From Acanthacorydalis orientalis (Eukaryota; Arthropoda; Insecta; Megaloptera; Corydalidae), in the NCBI GenBank assembly GCA_034766995.1, contig CM068321.1, positions 17,423,526 to 17,487,525 of the forward strand: a stretch of DNA of 64,000 bases, given 5' to 3'. Within the stretch, counting starts at the first letter, position 1, and each line of letters starts with the position of its first letter. Below are positions 24,821 through 36,627 of this stretch, piece after piece. Below the pieces are notes generated by a model, which worked only from the letters and a program-made list of their open reading frames with translations, made no database searches and was not told the DNA's origin. The translations under genes were made by a program, and so were the position numbers.

Positions 24821-25073
24821 TTCGAAGGCAAGTGTGCAAACGTGATGTACCTTCATTTTGTATATGAGTTGAGGCACTAATGAATTTAGTTATCGACGCA
24901 CCCTTAAGCCTAAATAATCAATTAATTAATCGTTAATTATATGAAGAGAAAGCCATAGGAATTTTATTAAATTGGAGACAAGAACTGCATATATACTGAA
25001 AGGAAACTTATTCAGTCATAAGCTATTATTTAAAAAAATTATGGATAAAATAAGCATTTTTCGTTCATATTAA

Positions 25074-25085
25074 ATATATATATAT

Positions 25086-25132
<47 letters not shown>
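25074..25132. repeat. (TA)n microsatellite with C breaks
   Basis: TA array with two ACATATATACAT interruptions in its left part. Confidence 0.95.
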
Positions 25133-25136
<4 letters not shown>

Positions 25137-25323
25137 TAAATTTTGATGAGCATGCTAAAACATCTCTATTATGTAAAATATGATGTTTATTCAAACAGTT
25201 AAAACATCGACATCAACAAACTTTTCATAGTATTCACGTCGAAACCCAGTCAAGACAGAATGTGTTGAACATGTGCTAAGACTTACAGATAGATATTCTG
25301 GCAAAAAATATGAAAAAGTGTAC

Positions 25324-25325
<2 letters not shown>

Positions 25326-25375
<50 letters not shown>
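25326..25375. repeat. (TA)n microsatellite
   Basis: 25 TA units immediately left of the 25.4-25.7 kb CpG patch. Confidence 0.95.
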
Positions 25376-25377
<2 letters not shown>

Positions 25378-25720
25378 TGAGCATGGAGTGACGTTATACA
25401 GTTGAAAATCACCTAAAACCCGCGGCACCCCTGAACACTTTTTATCAGTCGGACGCCATGAGATACCTCGTCGTGCATTTCGCAAGCGAGACGTGTATTT
25501 AGGACGGACCCTTTTTTTGCACCAAAACACCTAAAACATTGTTTTTTGGCTATCGTACACGTTTTTTTTTCGTCGAAACGCCGCGTACGACGACATTAAA
25601 TAATATCTATCGGACAAGGATATTATCGGACATATGTTTGTACGCGTGTAGTGTCGTTTTTTTTTTGGCTAGTTCGTGTAACGTAAATTGTCGATGAACA
25701 TCTTTAAAAACATGTTTCTA
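25376..25720. promoter_or_regulatory. CpG-rich patch
   Basis: High CpG content with T-runs (25561-25570, 25660-25669). ACCTAAAAC occurs twice (about 25410 and 25530). On the minus strand a frame from an ATG near 25530 is open across the patch (reading MFWCKKRVRPKYTSRLRNAR) until it enters the TA array, but no splice pair supports it. The minus-strand CAGGGGTGCC just left of 25440 resembles a hAT terminus, without a partner. Promoter, conserved element or TE edge cannot be separated. Confidence 0.3.
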
Positions 25721-26891
25721 AGATAGGCGTCCCTTTTTTCCTACTGCAAAGATAGTTGATACTTATTACGTATTTATATCGTTAGTTTAAATTTTTTTCG
25801 TACTGTGCAGAAATGGTTTATACAGTTTATTTGAGTAGTAGTACACATTTATTTTGTTAGCTATTAAATTATCTTTCAGTTTTTAAATGATTAATTGTTT
25901 TACTGTTATAAAGTAAAAGTTTTTTACTCTCTTTATTAGAAATTTTATATTTATATAATAAGGGCTGTAGATATTACAAAGACCATTGTAATTTAAGATA
26001 ATGAAATATAATAATTTTGGTTAAATATAAAAAATAACAAAGTAATGTTCATTTATTAAATATTTAAAAACAATTTATACATTTATTTATTTTTTAAATT
26101 AATAACTTATTATTTTTGTATTGATAAATTATTTTATATTATTAGAAATGAGACTGTTATAATTTCTTATCTTACACAAATTAGATATAACACCAGATAG
26201 TTGACATTCATATCTGTTATAAAGATATTAATTTTAAAACTAAGTACCGAATTTATTGTTTTAATTAAACAACTGATTTGTTGCATTTTTATAATATATT
26301 TTCAGTTTTAATAAACGTTAATAATAACAATTTTGGCATCATGCAGATATTAGGTTTACATTTAAAATCTGGTTGTTTTGGCAACGTTTCAGTTTAATTA
26401 TTTGATTAAATACTTAAAATTGCAACAGTTTATGCGATCATTTTATAAATTCACTATGAGTTGAAAACATTGTAGCAAAAAGTATCTCAATTATCTTTTA
26501 TCTGCGGTTTTCTTGGAAATCTACCAAGCGTTAAAGTATTTAAATGACAAAAACTAATAGCATTTGAAAAAAGTTTTTTTTTCAAGTCTTTATGCTTGAC
26601 TTCCATGTAGAATATATTTCATCTTATAGAATTATAAAAATAGATTGTTTTAGGTTATCTATTAAAACCATACTAATATTCTTTTCATATAATTGAATAA
26701 TATATAAGTAAAGTATTAAAGTTATATCAAAATTATTCTAATTCGTGTTGAAGAAGTGCTAAATAGTAAATAGATTTTAGTATTTATTTCGTAAATTGAA
26801 ATTCATACACAATAATTATATTGAACTGCAAATAATTATTTTCAATCTCAAATATTTTTCAAAATATACAAAACATCTCTCTCTCCCGTTC

Positions 26892-26902
26892 TATCTATCT
26901 AT

Positions 26903-26968
<66 letters not shown>
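26892..26968. repeat. compound (TATC)n-(TA)n microsatellite
   Basis: Three TATC units (26892-26904) lead into about 31 TA units. Confidence 0.95.
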
Positions 26969-26970
<2 letters not shown>

Positions 26971-27087
26971 CAAAATTTTCATATAATTCTCCTTAATTAT
27001 GGATTTATATGCCTGTAAATAATTCTTAATTGTGTTAAATTATTCAGTTATGAAACGTGTAGGCTTATAAAGATAAAAATGATTATG

Positions 27088-27090
<3 letters not shown>

Positions 27091-27180
<90 letters not shown>

Positions 27181-27230
27181 CATGTATGTATGTATGTATG
27201 TATGTATGTATGTATGTATGGTTGTATGCA
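27091..27230. repeat. compound (TA)n-(TATG)n microsatellite
   Basis: About 22 TA units, then about 20 TATG units with one C interruption at 27181. The only long tetranucleotide array in the window. Confidence 0.95.
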
Positions 27231-27599
27231 TGATGTACAATTACTGTTTTAACGATCAGCGCGTACCGTTAAATTGTTGAGCGTGGAACGAAAAAGCCTA
27301 TATATTTTAATAAGGCCATAAGAATTTATAACAACGTGAAAAAGAACTGTAAACATGGTGCGCTGATAGACTGCAGAGCATCAGATATACAGACAGAAAA
27401 GATGTACTTTCTGTCGGCGATAGTAGAAGTGTAACGTCTTATTTGCAAGTCGGTCGTTGCCTTAGTCCGTTCATTGCTGTATCTTTTAGTGATGCTGGTG
27501 TTGTGTTCAACGTTTCACAGATTCTGTTGAACTATATAAATTTAATTTTGTGTACAGTACTCGCGTTTTTATTCTGTATTACTGAATTATATGTGTTTA

Positions 27600-27603
<4 letters not shown>

Positions 27604-27646
<43 letters not shown>
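27604..27646. repeat. (TA)n microsatellite
   Basis: About 21 TA units. Confidence 0.95.
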
Positions 27647-27649
<3 letters not shown>

Positions 27650-27860
27650 AGATTGATAGAAAGTAGTTTCTTATACTAGCATCGTTATTCAGCTTTCATT
27701 ATAAATTTAAAATTGGTATACCAAAACTATTTGTTGAAAAAATAAGCACTGCTCTAGCACAAAATATTTAGATTTATAATTTTGTAATGAAACAATGAAC
27801 AAAACCTCTTAATGTTTTTCCTTCTCATAAAAATAAAATATTGAATTTATTGCATATCTA

Positions 27861-28062
27861 CGAGAGTCGTTTGATAAGTTTGGTAAATTTCTATGATATG
27901 GTACCACCATTCATTTAATATCGTCACGGATATCAATTGTTATTTTTCTAACTAGCAATATATATATATCAATGATGACTATGTCGAGAAATAAAATCGT
28001 TTTTTTCTAAAAAAAAACGGTGTTGAATTTGCTTTTTTACCATACTTATCAAACGATCCTGG
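27861..28062 (+). mobile_element. internally deleted mariner element (short non-autonomous derivative)
   Basis: Both terminal inverted repeats are present: CGAGAGTCGTTTGATAAGT from 27861, and ACTTATCAAACGATCCTGG ending at 28062. TA precedes the left end, as expected of mariner insertion. Just inside the right end the + strand reads INDDYVEK and a stop, matching the end of mariner transposases (usually GDYVEK). The left part is 5' leader, so almost the entire transposase gene has been deleted, leaving about 200 bp. The right tail is closely similar to the element at 58831 read in reverse. Non-coding now. Confidence 0.85.
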
Positions 28063-28579
28063 TTTTATCTTGAATTAATTTATATATTAAAAAAATGTAA
28101 TATATATAAATATTTTTAAATGATTGATATTATTTTTGAAAGAAACTAACTTTACAGAACTCATAATACTTAAATTATTGATAAAATCAAATTAAAATCT
28201 TAAAAAACTACTTCGATTATCTTCGATTGTCTGATAGGAAAAAATAGTAAGTTTTAAATCAATACATGATTTTGTATATAATTTATACTATTATTCTAAT
28301 CGACAAGCATCTGATTGTCCAATGATACTATTTGTTTTATTTATTTTTCTGGAACATATTATAAGGTAAATAACTACATAATTAATTCTTTAAATTAACT
28401 CTCATGACATTATTTTTTTGAAAAAGATCATCAACCATGAAGAATTAACTTAAAAATATTCTTCTGAAAGAGGCATTCCAATTATCTTTTTTTTTAATCC
28501 TACAATTATGTAAAAATATAATAAGGTTCATGTTTGTAATTAAAATATCACACATGATGTTTAGTTTAGTGTACTGTAA
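28063..28579. other. AT-rich non-coding stretch
   Basis: Nothing recognisable. Confidence 0.6.
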
Positions 28580-28967
28580 AATTGTGTACGTTCAGTGAAA
28601 TGCCGTACGTACGTACGTCCGCACGTACGTCCGTTCACGGACGACGGTTGCGGGTATCGAGGGTGGCTGCGGCATGCGGAGAACACGTGCGCACGCGCCT
28701 CGGGAGCTTTCGCCGCAACCCCTTATCTTGATTGCATAATTCACACTATACGATTTCACACAACACGACGCCGTTTTCATCCCCTTCATGGAATGCATCC
28801 GAAAGAGAGTGAGCGAGTATTTATATTCCCGACATATGTTCTGTGGACGTACGTGTATGTATATATGCGTGTATCTTAGTTTACGTTTTGTACGTTTTGT
28901 TCATATTTATTTTCTAGTTTTGTAGAGAACGTGCAAGAAATACACTAAACCATTCGATTTTTTTTTC
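28580..28967 (+). promoter_or_regulatory. CpG-rich patch, possible promoter and untranslated first exon
   Basis: Begins with a CGTA repeat (28601-28627) and is CpG-dense to about 28720. Frames on both strands are open but carry no recognised motif. Downstream on the + strand a donor GTAAGTACATG begins at 28968, after the last ATG-initiated frame has closed. A non-coding first exon ending at 28967 is thus possible. No clear TATA or initiator was identified. Confidence 0.25.
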
Positions 28968-29059
28968 GTAAGTACATGTGTACAATCTGGGGTTCTTTTT
29001 CACGACAAAATGTATATGAAATTGTAATCACATATCTTTTTATTTTATTTATTTCCTCT

Positions 29060-29090
<31 letters not shown>

Positions 29091-29299
29091 ATTTCATTAA
29101 CCTGGACCAGTTAAGAACAACAATCATCAGAATTAGGTAGTAGTAAACCAAAAAAAAATCTCACCGAAATATAAACATATAAATACAAAAAAATACTATA
29201 ATTATTTTGCTACACAGTTTGGCAATTTCCCAGTAACCCTTACATCAATAGTATAAAAAATACAATAGAAAGTATACCTTAAATTACGCCTTAAATTGT

Positions 29300-29395
29300 A
29301 TTTAATTTTTAGGTCTATGTAATAAGGAACCGGGTCATAATCGTGTTTAAATGAGTAGACAAATAGTAATTAACATAAAGTAAAAATAACTAATT
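29300..29395 (+). repeat. possible dispersed repeat C, copy 2
   Basis: Partner of 10346-10443: AATCGTGTTTAA, then ATTAACATAAAG, at similar spacing. Confidence 0.35.
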
Positions 29396-29569
29396 TTATA
29401 CTTCATTTGGATGATTAGATAAAATAAAAATTTAATTGAAATTTATAAAATAAATACATAATTAAGTTTGGTCTTAAAAAATGATTGTGTATTTATTAAA
29501 TATTTCACATTATTCATCTCTCAATTATTAATAAATGTAACAAAGATGTAAATAATGAATTGAAAACAT

Positions 29570-29617
29570 AATATATATATATATATATATATATATCTTC
29601 ACTTACATTTAAATATG

Positions 29618-29663
<46 letters not shown>
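29570..29663. repeat. paired (TA)n microsatellites
   Basis: Two TA arrays (about 27 and 45 bp) flank a 20-bp unique spacer. Confidence 0.95.
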
Positions 29664-29664
<1 letters not shown>

Positions 29665-30268
29665 CATATACGAGTGAAGAAAATGAAAAGTGAAATCAAT
29701 TTTTGATATAAATAAAAATAAATAAATAAATAGAGCATCGTCTGCTATTGATTTATAAGCGATAAATTATTTTCACAACCATTATTTTATACAATCGAGT
29801 ACGAATTGAAATCATTGTGTATATAAACTGCATCCTGATAGTTCTTCGCAATTTAAAAATAAAAATACAAAAATATACATCGTATTTGTCATCTTCAGCG
29901 TACATACACTGAGGAGCGTCTTATTGTAAAAATATATCTACAACCAGCCAACCGTTCGTGTGCTCTATTTACAACGTAATAAAAAAAATCATAAATTTAT
30001 TTCATAAAATTATGTTCTTCATAATTCGTATTCCATGTCGTACACTCTAAATAATTTAATATCAAAAAATTTTATAGTACCTCGACAGCGATATGTTATA
30101 TAGACTCGAGTGTTATTAAAAAAATCAAAAGATTTTCCTTTCATTTGAGAGATGTATGTCATATTTTTTCTTCGTGTAAAGGTTAGCATTTTAAGGAATT
30201 TTGTACAAAACAAATTTTCTAAAATTATCTTTTGAGAAATGAATATTAAAAAAAATTACATCTATTAT

Positions 30269-30273
<5 letters not shown>

Positions 30274-30328
<55 letters not shown>
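30274..30328. repeat. (TA)n microsatellite
   Basis: 27 TA units. Confidence 0.95.
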
Positions 30329-30333
<5 letters not shown>

Positions 30334-30881
30334 TCCAATAACCTATGATTTTATAACAAAACAATCATTGAAATTGTAAACAGTTTTGAATATTTTTTTT
30401 AAGAAAAATAAGAATTCCTGTTTGATCTATTAACAACTTAATACAAAAGAAAAATTCAAAATTAAATTATAAACGAGCACTTTTCATTTAAATAAAGTAT
30501 TGTTTATTAACAAACAATGCAAAATAACGGAAATAAAATATTACAACATTAAATCACATGATATGTAAATGGAATTCTTTTACTAGTCGATACAATAATT
30601 AAAAATCACATCAGTCATCGTACATCAGTTTATTTGGATACAATCGAAATGGACTGACAGAAAATATTAGCCCGTTGAACGAATAACATGCGTATAAATA
30701 TTTATATTTTGATAAAATTTCAATATATTCATACGAGAATGTAAATATATACTGACTTGTACGAGTTTTCGTATTTCTCTGAGGGTGTTGACTCGATTCA
30801 ATTATTTTCAATATGTATGACTATGTGTTTATATGTATAACATTTCAGTTTACATGTTTATCAAAATATCTGGAAACTCAA

Positions 30882-30883
<2 letters not shown>

Positions 30884-30915
<32 letters not shown>

Positions 30916-30925
30916 GATATGTATA

Positions 30926-30979
<54 letters not shown>
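30884..30979. repeat. (TA)n microsatellite, two blocks
   Basis: TA blocks of about 28 and 48 bp separated by GTAGATATGTATATGA. Confidence 0.95.
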
Positions 30980-30981
<2 letters not shown>

Positions 30982-31089
30982 AATCTGTGAATATTTAATA
31001 AATATTAGTAGTTCTCTCACATTTGAGTTTATTCGTACAGTAATTATTGAAAACGTTGTTATTTAATTTAAATTCATAAAGGTATATCT

Positions 31090-31119
31090 CATGTGTGTTA
31101 TATACAACACACATGATGC

Positions 31120-31174
<55 letters not shown>

Positions 31175-31205
31175 TCATGTGTGTTGTGTGTATATATATA
31201 TATAT
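31090..31205. repeat. CATGTGTGT fold-back flanking a TA array
   Basis: CATGTGTGTT (31090-31099) and AACACACATG (31106-31115) are perfect inverted arms with a 6-base loop. CATGTGTGT recurs at 31119 and CATGTGTGTT at 31176, on either side of a TA array of about 45 bp. Confidence 0.9.
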
Positions 31206-31375
31206 TGAGCTTTGAATAAATTACGTATAAAACTGGAACAAACCGAGGAAAAAATTACAATAGCGGCTTAATAGTTTTAATGAGTGTACATCTCTGTTCG
31301 TGACAAGTAAGCAACGTTCTGAGCTTGTAAAAAAATTATATAGGGCACATGTTATCAAATAAATCCCGTCCAACG

Positions 31376-31614
31376 TTAGTTACGCACTAAGCACGGCACA
31401 AACAAAAATGGTAACATGACGCGGGATACTCGGGATACTAAATCCCCGCATTTAAACACAGTTAAGTCGTATGTTTCTGGCGTGTTGTTCGTTTGTTGGC
31501 CGATTGTATCTTTTGGCTCAGGTACAGCCGCAGTTTTCTGCATAGCATCAAGTTGTTGTCTTTTATCTTTGCCCTGATTACGGTTTAGTTCTCGTGTATA
31601 TATGCGCATTGGCA
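31376..31614 (-). CDS. candidate exon, unrecognised hydrophilic protein
   Basis: On the minus strand TTTTTTGTATTCTTAACTGCAG forms a good acceptor, giving an exon start at 31614 in phase 2. The frame is then open for almost 80 codons to a TAA at 31376. It reads PMRIYTRELNRNQGKDKRQQ, then LDAMQKTAAVPEPKDTIGQ, a hydrophilic Gln/Asn/Lys-rich segment. A hydrophobic tail (VMLPFLFVPCLV) follows just before the stop. The region is GC-richer than its flanks. Reading upstream through the acceptor adds a hydrophobic AVIFFVFLTAVP in the same frame, so an unspliced signal-peptide reading exists but lacks an in-frame ATG. The product is not recognised. Confidence 0.3.
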
Positions 31615-31668
31615 CTGCAGTTAAGAATACAAAAAATATAACAGCATTGATATTCTTAATACATTATA

Positions 31669-31671
31669 TAC

Positions 31672-31708
<37 letters not shown>
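31669..31708. repeat. (TA)n microsatellite
   Basis: About 18 TA units just right (5' on the minus strand) of the candidate exon at 31376-31614. Confidence 0.95.
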
Positions 31709-31711
<3 letters not shown>

Positions 31712-32969
31712 GAATTAGAAGATAACACTTTCAAAAACAGGTCACTAGTTCAACAATATTTCAGAAAAGCAAGAACGTTTGTTCTTGCAATGCCAAGATT
31801 TGAACACGATTTATTTCATAAATATTTATGAACAAAATTAAAAACCGATTTGCACGAAACAACAGAGAAAATCTACTTTATATATCATAGGATTAGTATA
31901 AAAGTTTATTATACTGTAGATGAAAATCTTCTAAATATCTTCCATCAAGTATATAGAAAACTCACTGACCTATGATTAACATTGTAGAAACTATAAGGTC
32001 AAAAGTTGACTTAGAAATTGTCGCTGTAAATGGTTTATAGTGGAGAAACTATCGTTTATCTCAATTAATTCTCTGTGTGTGTGTGTATAATAATAATTTC
32101 TAATTTATATTAAACAAAAACCCATTTCATGCGAAATCATTTCGAACTTATATAAAATTTAATATACAAATGTTGTAATTTTATTGTGATTATTTTTTTT
32201 AAAAAAATGTCCATTTTAGTTCATTTTTTCAAACGTATAACACACTACTATAAACGACTATGTTTTTAAGCTCTCTCTGTCTCTTTTTCTCCCCCCTCCC
32301 TATATATATATATATCAGACTATAAAAATTCTGTTTTTATATCAACCAAATGTATACATTATGTATATGAGATTAATAATGATATTTTTTATCTTTTGGT
32401 TATAATACAAGTTTTATTCAAATTGTAAAATTATCTTAATATAGATTTTAATGTGCACCATCAGTTTAAAATAAAAATATATTTAATAACGAAACAATTT
32501 CAAAAACAATTACCAATATAGAGTTCTGATAGTGGCTCAATTTACTTTCGCAAATGAATTCTTTTTCACCCTACAAGCTATATAAATGCCTTATCAAAAA
32601 TGTTCAATAAGTGATTATTAATTATATTTGTATGTTTCGATGACCATGTCATCACTTTTAGAACGTCAACGTACAGAAAAGTGTCTGGCATTTTTTTTTG
32701 TATTTCACTGCCCTGAAAATGATGAGATCGTTCAAAAAGGTATCATATTTAATTACATGCATTAAAAGTGAAATGTATTATGTTTCAATTATTTAATTTA
32801 CCTAAATTAAATTAAAATGAAATTATAATATATTCAGAAAATAAGTCATGAATTAGTGTCCTAAAACATAATTTAATTTTAACATTTTATAAACAAATAA
32901 ACAAAGAGTATTATATATATAATATTAAACTTCATATAATGAATTAAAAATTTTATTACTAATAATATA

Positions 32970-32972
32970 TAA

Positions 32973-33034
<62 letters not shown>
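32970..33034. repeat. (TA)n microsatellite
   Basis: About 60 bp of TA with one C near the start. Confidence 0.95.
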
Positions 33035-33035
<1 letters not shown>

Positions 33036-33491
33036 GTACATAGGAAAACACAAAAAAAATATATTATACATTTTTTCAAACATAAAATATTACTTTTATA
33101 AATGAAAAAGTTTTCTGCTAATTACTTGTATTTTGTAATATACTTTAAAAATATTGTAATAAGTTATTTATTTTAATTATTCATAACTTAAATGATATGT
33201 AGGTGAATATTATGTACGATGTATGTATATGTTCTGTCGATATGCACAAGCGAGTGTGTAAGACAATTATGTTGTTTTTCGATATTTTCTATTTACTGTA
33301 TTAAAAAAAGGCACATGAGAAATCAAATTTGGATTTGTCTTACTCGACTTAACTTTATTAGGTTACTGTAACCGTATTCTGATAATTTGACGATCCAAGT
33401 ATTATAAAATATCAGAAGATATCTGTAGAGTAGGAATAAAGCATTGCATCCGTCAGTTCAATAATAAATTCGCTAAAAGTGTAGAAATAAA

Positions 33492-33494
<3 letters not shown>

Positions 33495-33558
<64 letters not shown>

Positions 33559-33559
33559 A
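33495..33559. repeat. (TA)n microsatellite
   Basis: About 30 TA units with a terminal TG break. Confidence 0.95.
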
Positions 33560-34067
33560 AATCCTTATGCTCTTCAGTTATATAAAAAAATACATGTAAT
33601 AGTAAATAATAGGCACCTCTAAATTTATCTAAGATACTATAAAAAAAATAAAGAATTTTCAAATAATGAAATACATACACTTTTTAATAAAAAAAACTAA
33701 TAAAATATTTTATACAAAAGCACTTAAGAGCTAGTACAACATTGTATTAAAAAAATAATTTAATTAAATAAACATGTTTATAATTTTATATCTTCATTAT
33801 GTTTTCTTTTTTATCTTGTCCGTACTGACACATATATGGATTTTCTTTGACGTCATAAATCTATTTACATAATTTTATAACGAATATCTATTTTTATATA
33901 AAATTATCTACGGTTTACATTGTTTATAACGTTTTGATATTTTATAGTTATTGATTGTAAAATATACAAATTTTATCATATAATATATTAAAAGATTTAC
34001 TGAACATTGTAAGAAATTTCGTAAAGCTCTTAATACTTTTCGAAAATTGACGAAACTTACTTTTGTA

Positions 34068-34193
34068 GTTATTTGTAAAAAGTACTGAAAACAATTTAAG
34101 TTTGAAAATAATTAAGCAATTAAGTTCAGTCATTATATTAGAATTAAAATGAAGTAATTTCGAACGAAATTCCGATAATAGAACGAAGTTCAA
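34068..34193 (-). CDS. possible minus-strand first exon, weak
   Basis: On the minus strand a frame from the GC-richer patch at 34140-34340 is open to a donor-like GTAAGTTTCG just left of 34068. The first ATG in frame begins MTELNCLIIFKLKLFSVLF, a possible signal-anchor-like segment, then TNNYK. The frame itself continues to a stop at 33948. Length is within chance, so the call rests only on the patch-frame-donor order. Confidence 0.15.
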
Positions 34194-34340
34194 GGCAACT
34201 TTGGAACTCGTTCCATTTTATAACAACGAGCTACTAATGTAGTTGCGTGACAGATACACGACAACGAGGCCGTTTATAGCTCGATAGAGAGGGTACAAAC
34301 ACTTTATTGATCTGCGGAAGAATCAATTTGAACGGTTGTG
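34140..34340. promoter_or_regulatory. moderate CpG patch
   Basis: GC-richer than the surroundings, with several TCGA/CGAG-type CpGs and no repeats. It may be a promoter or conserved element for either strand. Confidence 0.2.
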
Positions 34341-35293
34341 TAATGAATTTTTTAACACATCAGTTGGTAATTCCATGGGCGGTGTTGATAAATAAAATAT
34401 CAAAAGTACAGAGAGAAATAATACGAAGAGGAAATTATGTGAACGTTTGGTAAGGAACGAAAAGAGAATATATAATTGTACCAAATATTCAACTCGATTT
34501 TTAAACTGTTTTAAATAAACTGTATTTTTTATTTACATATTCTAATAACTTCATGTCTTTTAAACTGACTAATGAATATATTAAGATTTTCAATATCGAT
34601 TTCATATGAACAAGTCATATATGAATTCATAATAATAGTTTTTTGGATAAGTTCACTTTCACATATGAACGATTCTCCATGCACCATAATTTATTTACAT
34701 TTTTACAAATTTTAAATAACTATGTGTTGTTAATTCTTATATTGGTTTATATGTTTTTGGAAGTCGATGATATCATACTCATAGAAACGTAAAAAAAAGA
34801 AATAAAACAATTCCAATTTTTTGAACTACAACGTTCTGAAGAAAAAGGAATCATCTCTAAATATGTTTAAAGTAAATCAAATTTAATTACAAATTCCTAA
34901 ATATTTTTAAGCACAAAAAGTTTATCAGTGATTAACTTTTAAGTATAGAAATATATACTAAGTAATGAGTAAAATATAGAAACAGATCATAATTTTTTTT
35001 TAAATAAAAATGAAGATAACTAAAACAGGAGAAAAACTCCCTATTTTAATCAATATAAGAAAAATAATAGATTTTATAATAAATGATTGTGGTTTATTAA
35101 CTCATCTATTTTCTCCAATGTTCAGACTGAAACTGGTTGTTTCCTTGAACGTTTTTATTCTATGTGCATATATTTCTTTAATCTTTCTATACAAAATTTT
35201 GTGTGTGTGTGGAAATAAAACTATATTTCGTGAATACAAAAAATAATCAAGATAAGATTCAAAGTTCATATCTAAAACCTATGTTTTGATTGC

Positions 35294-35345
35294 TGTACAT
35301 CCGGCATGTACACGCAAATGTCACTTTCGTCAAAAATGTGACATT
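35294..35345. repeat. two adjacent perfect inverted repeats
   Basis: TGTACAT (35294-35300) and ATGTACA (35306-35312) enclose CCGGC. Then AATGTCAC (35317-35324) and GTGACATT (35338-35345) enclose 13 bases. A long TA array starts about 28 bp to the right. Confidence 0.85.
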
Positions 35346-35369
35346 AAAAAGCTCAGGTACATAGTTCGT

Positions 35370-35372
<3 letters not shown>

Positions 35373-35431
<59 letters not shown>
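35373..35431. repeat. (TA)n microsatellite
   Basis: 29 TA units. Confidence 0.95.
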
Positions 35432-35434
<3 letters not shown>

Positions 35435-35651
35435 GTTTTATGTGTGTAATCTATTGCATTCTTTTATAGACTCTTACTGATTAGATCAGTGATACTTAAA
35501 ATATGGTCGTTATTTTTTAAACTACATTTGTATTAAAACATAAAATATGTTTCAAAAGTTTGATGATAACATTTTTAATTTTACTCCTATTTTTTAATTT
35601 TTATGTTTTTTTTAATATAACCACTTTTTATATCTAGTATTTCTTATATTT

Positions 35652-35654
<3 letters not shown>

Positions 35655-35712
<58 letters not shown>

Positions 35713-35713
35713 T
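35655..35713. repeat. (TA)n microsatellite
   Basis: About 26 TA units ending in a TG break. Confidence 0.95.
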
Positions 35714-36364
35714 ATTGGAAATAATTTTCGTAAAATAAATAATAGTTACATTAATAATTATTTTTGTAAAAAAAGAGTTTATAATAATCATTAGGAAATA
35801 TAATTTGTACTTGAAAAATTTTGTAATTTTAATATTATAAAATGAATTTATTACCTTTAATAAGTTATTATTTCTTTCTAAATAATTTTAAATATATTTC
35901 TGAATTTTATTATATTAAAATAATTTGTGAAATCTTTACTTTTGTTATATTTAATATTTATTGGTTATGACAAAACATACTGTATTAATAACAAAATACA
36001 ATTCAAAGATATCTAATATTGTTAGAAATAAGTATATAATCGTATTTTTCTTACAAAATAACTTACTAATATAAAATGATATTTGTATTTAATTCAGTAA
36101 TAAGTATATTCAATCAAATTATAATGAGTTTTAAAGAAAATTAAATAACTAATAGTTTTTATATAAAATATATTTTATAAATTCAGCTAAATTATATTTA
36201 ATTTTTTTAATACTGATGTTTTATTATTTTAAATATTAATTTTGTATTATTTTAAATTATTAATATTGTTTTAAATATTTCTCTTCCTTTTTAAAATAGT
36301 ACATCAAACTGATTGTTTTTGTTATTCTCATGATTGCAAATATTTTTTTTCAATTCAGTTTTTT

Positions 36365-36627
<263 letters not shown>

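Larger units (their letters stand above)
25721..27860. other. AT-rich non-coding stretch
   Basis: Three TA arrays and a weak patch (27240-27560). That patch contains inverted arms GACAGAAA and TTTCTGTC around 27393-27415, and an open + frame (27443) that runs into a TA array. Confidence 0.5.
28968..31219. other. AT-rich non-coding stretch
   Basis: TA arrays, possible repeat C copy 2 (29300-29395) and a GTG-rich inverted repeat (31090-31115). No gene. Confidence 0.55.
31709..33947. other. AT-rich non-coding stretch
   Basis: Two long TA arrays and short CT/TA and TG runs (32071-32085, 32271-32320). No gene. Confidence 0.6.

Noticed and set aside
27131..27222. TATG tandem units considered as a CRISPR-like array
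   Set aside because: Units are 4 bp with no spacers; a simple tetranucleotide microsatellite in a eukaryotic genome.
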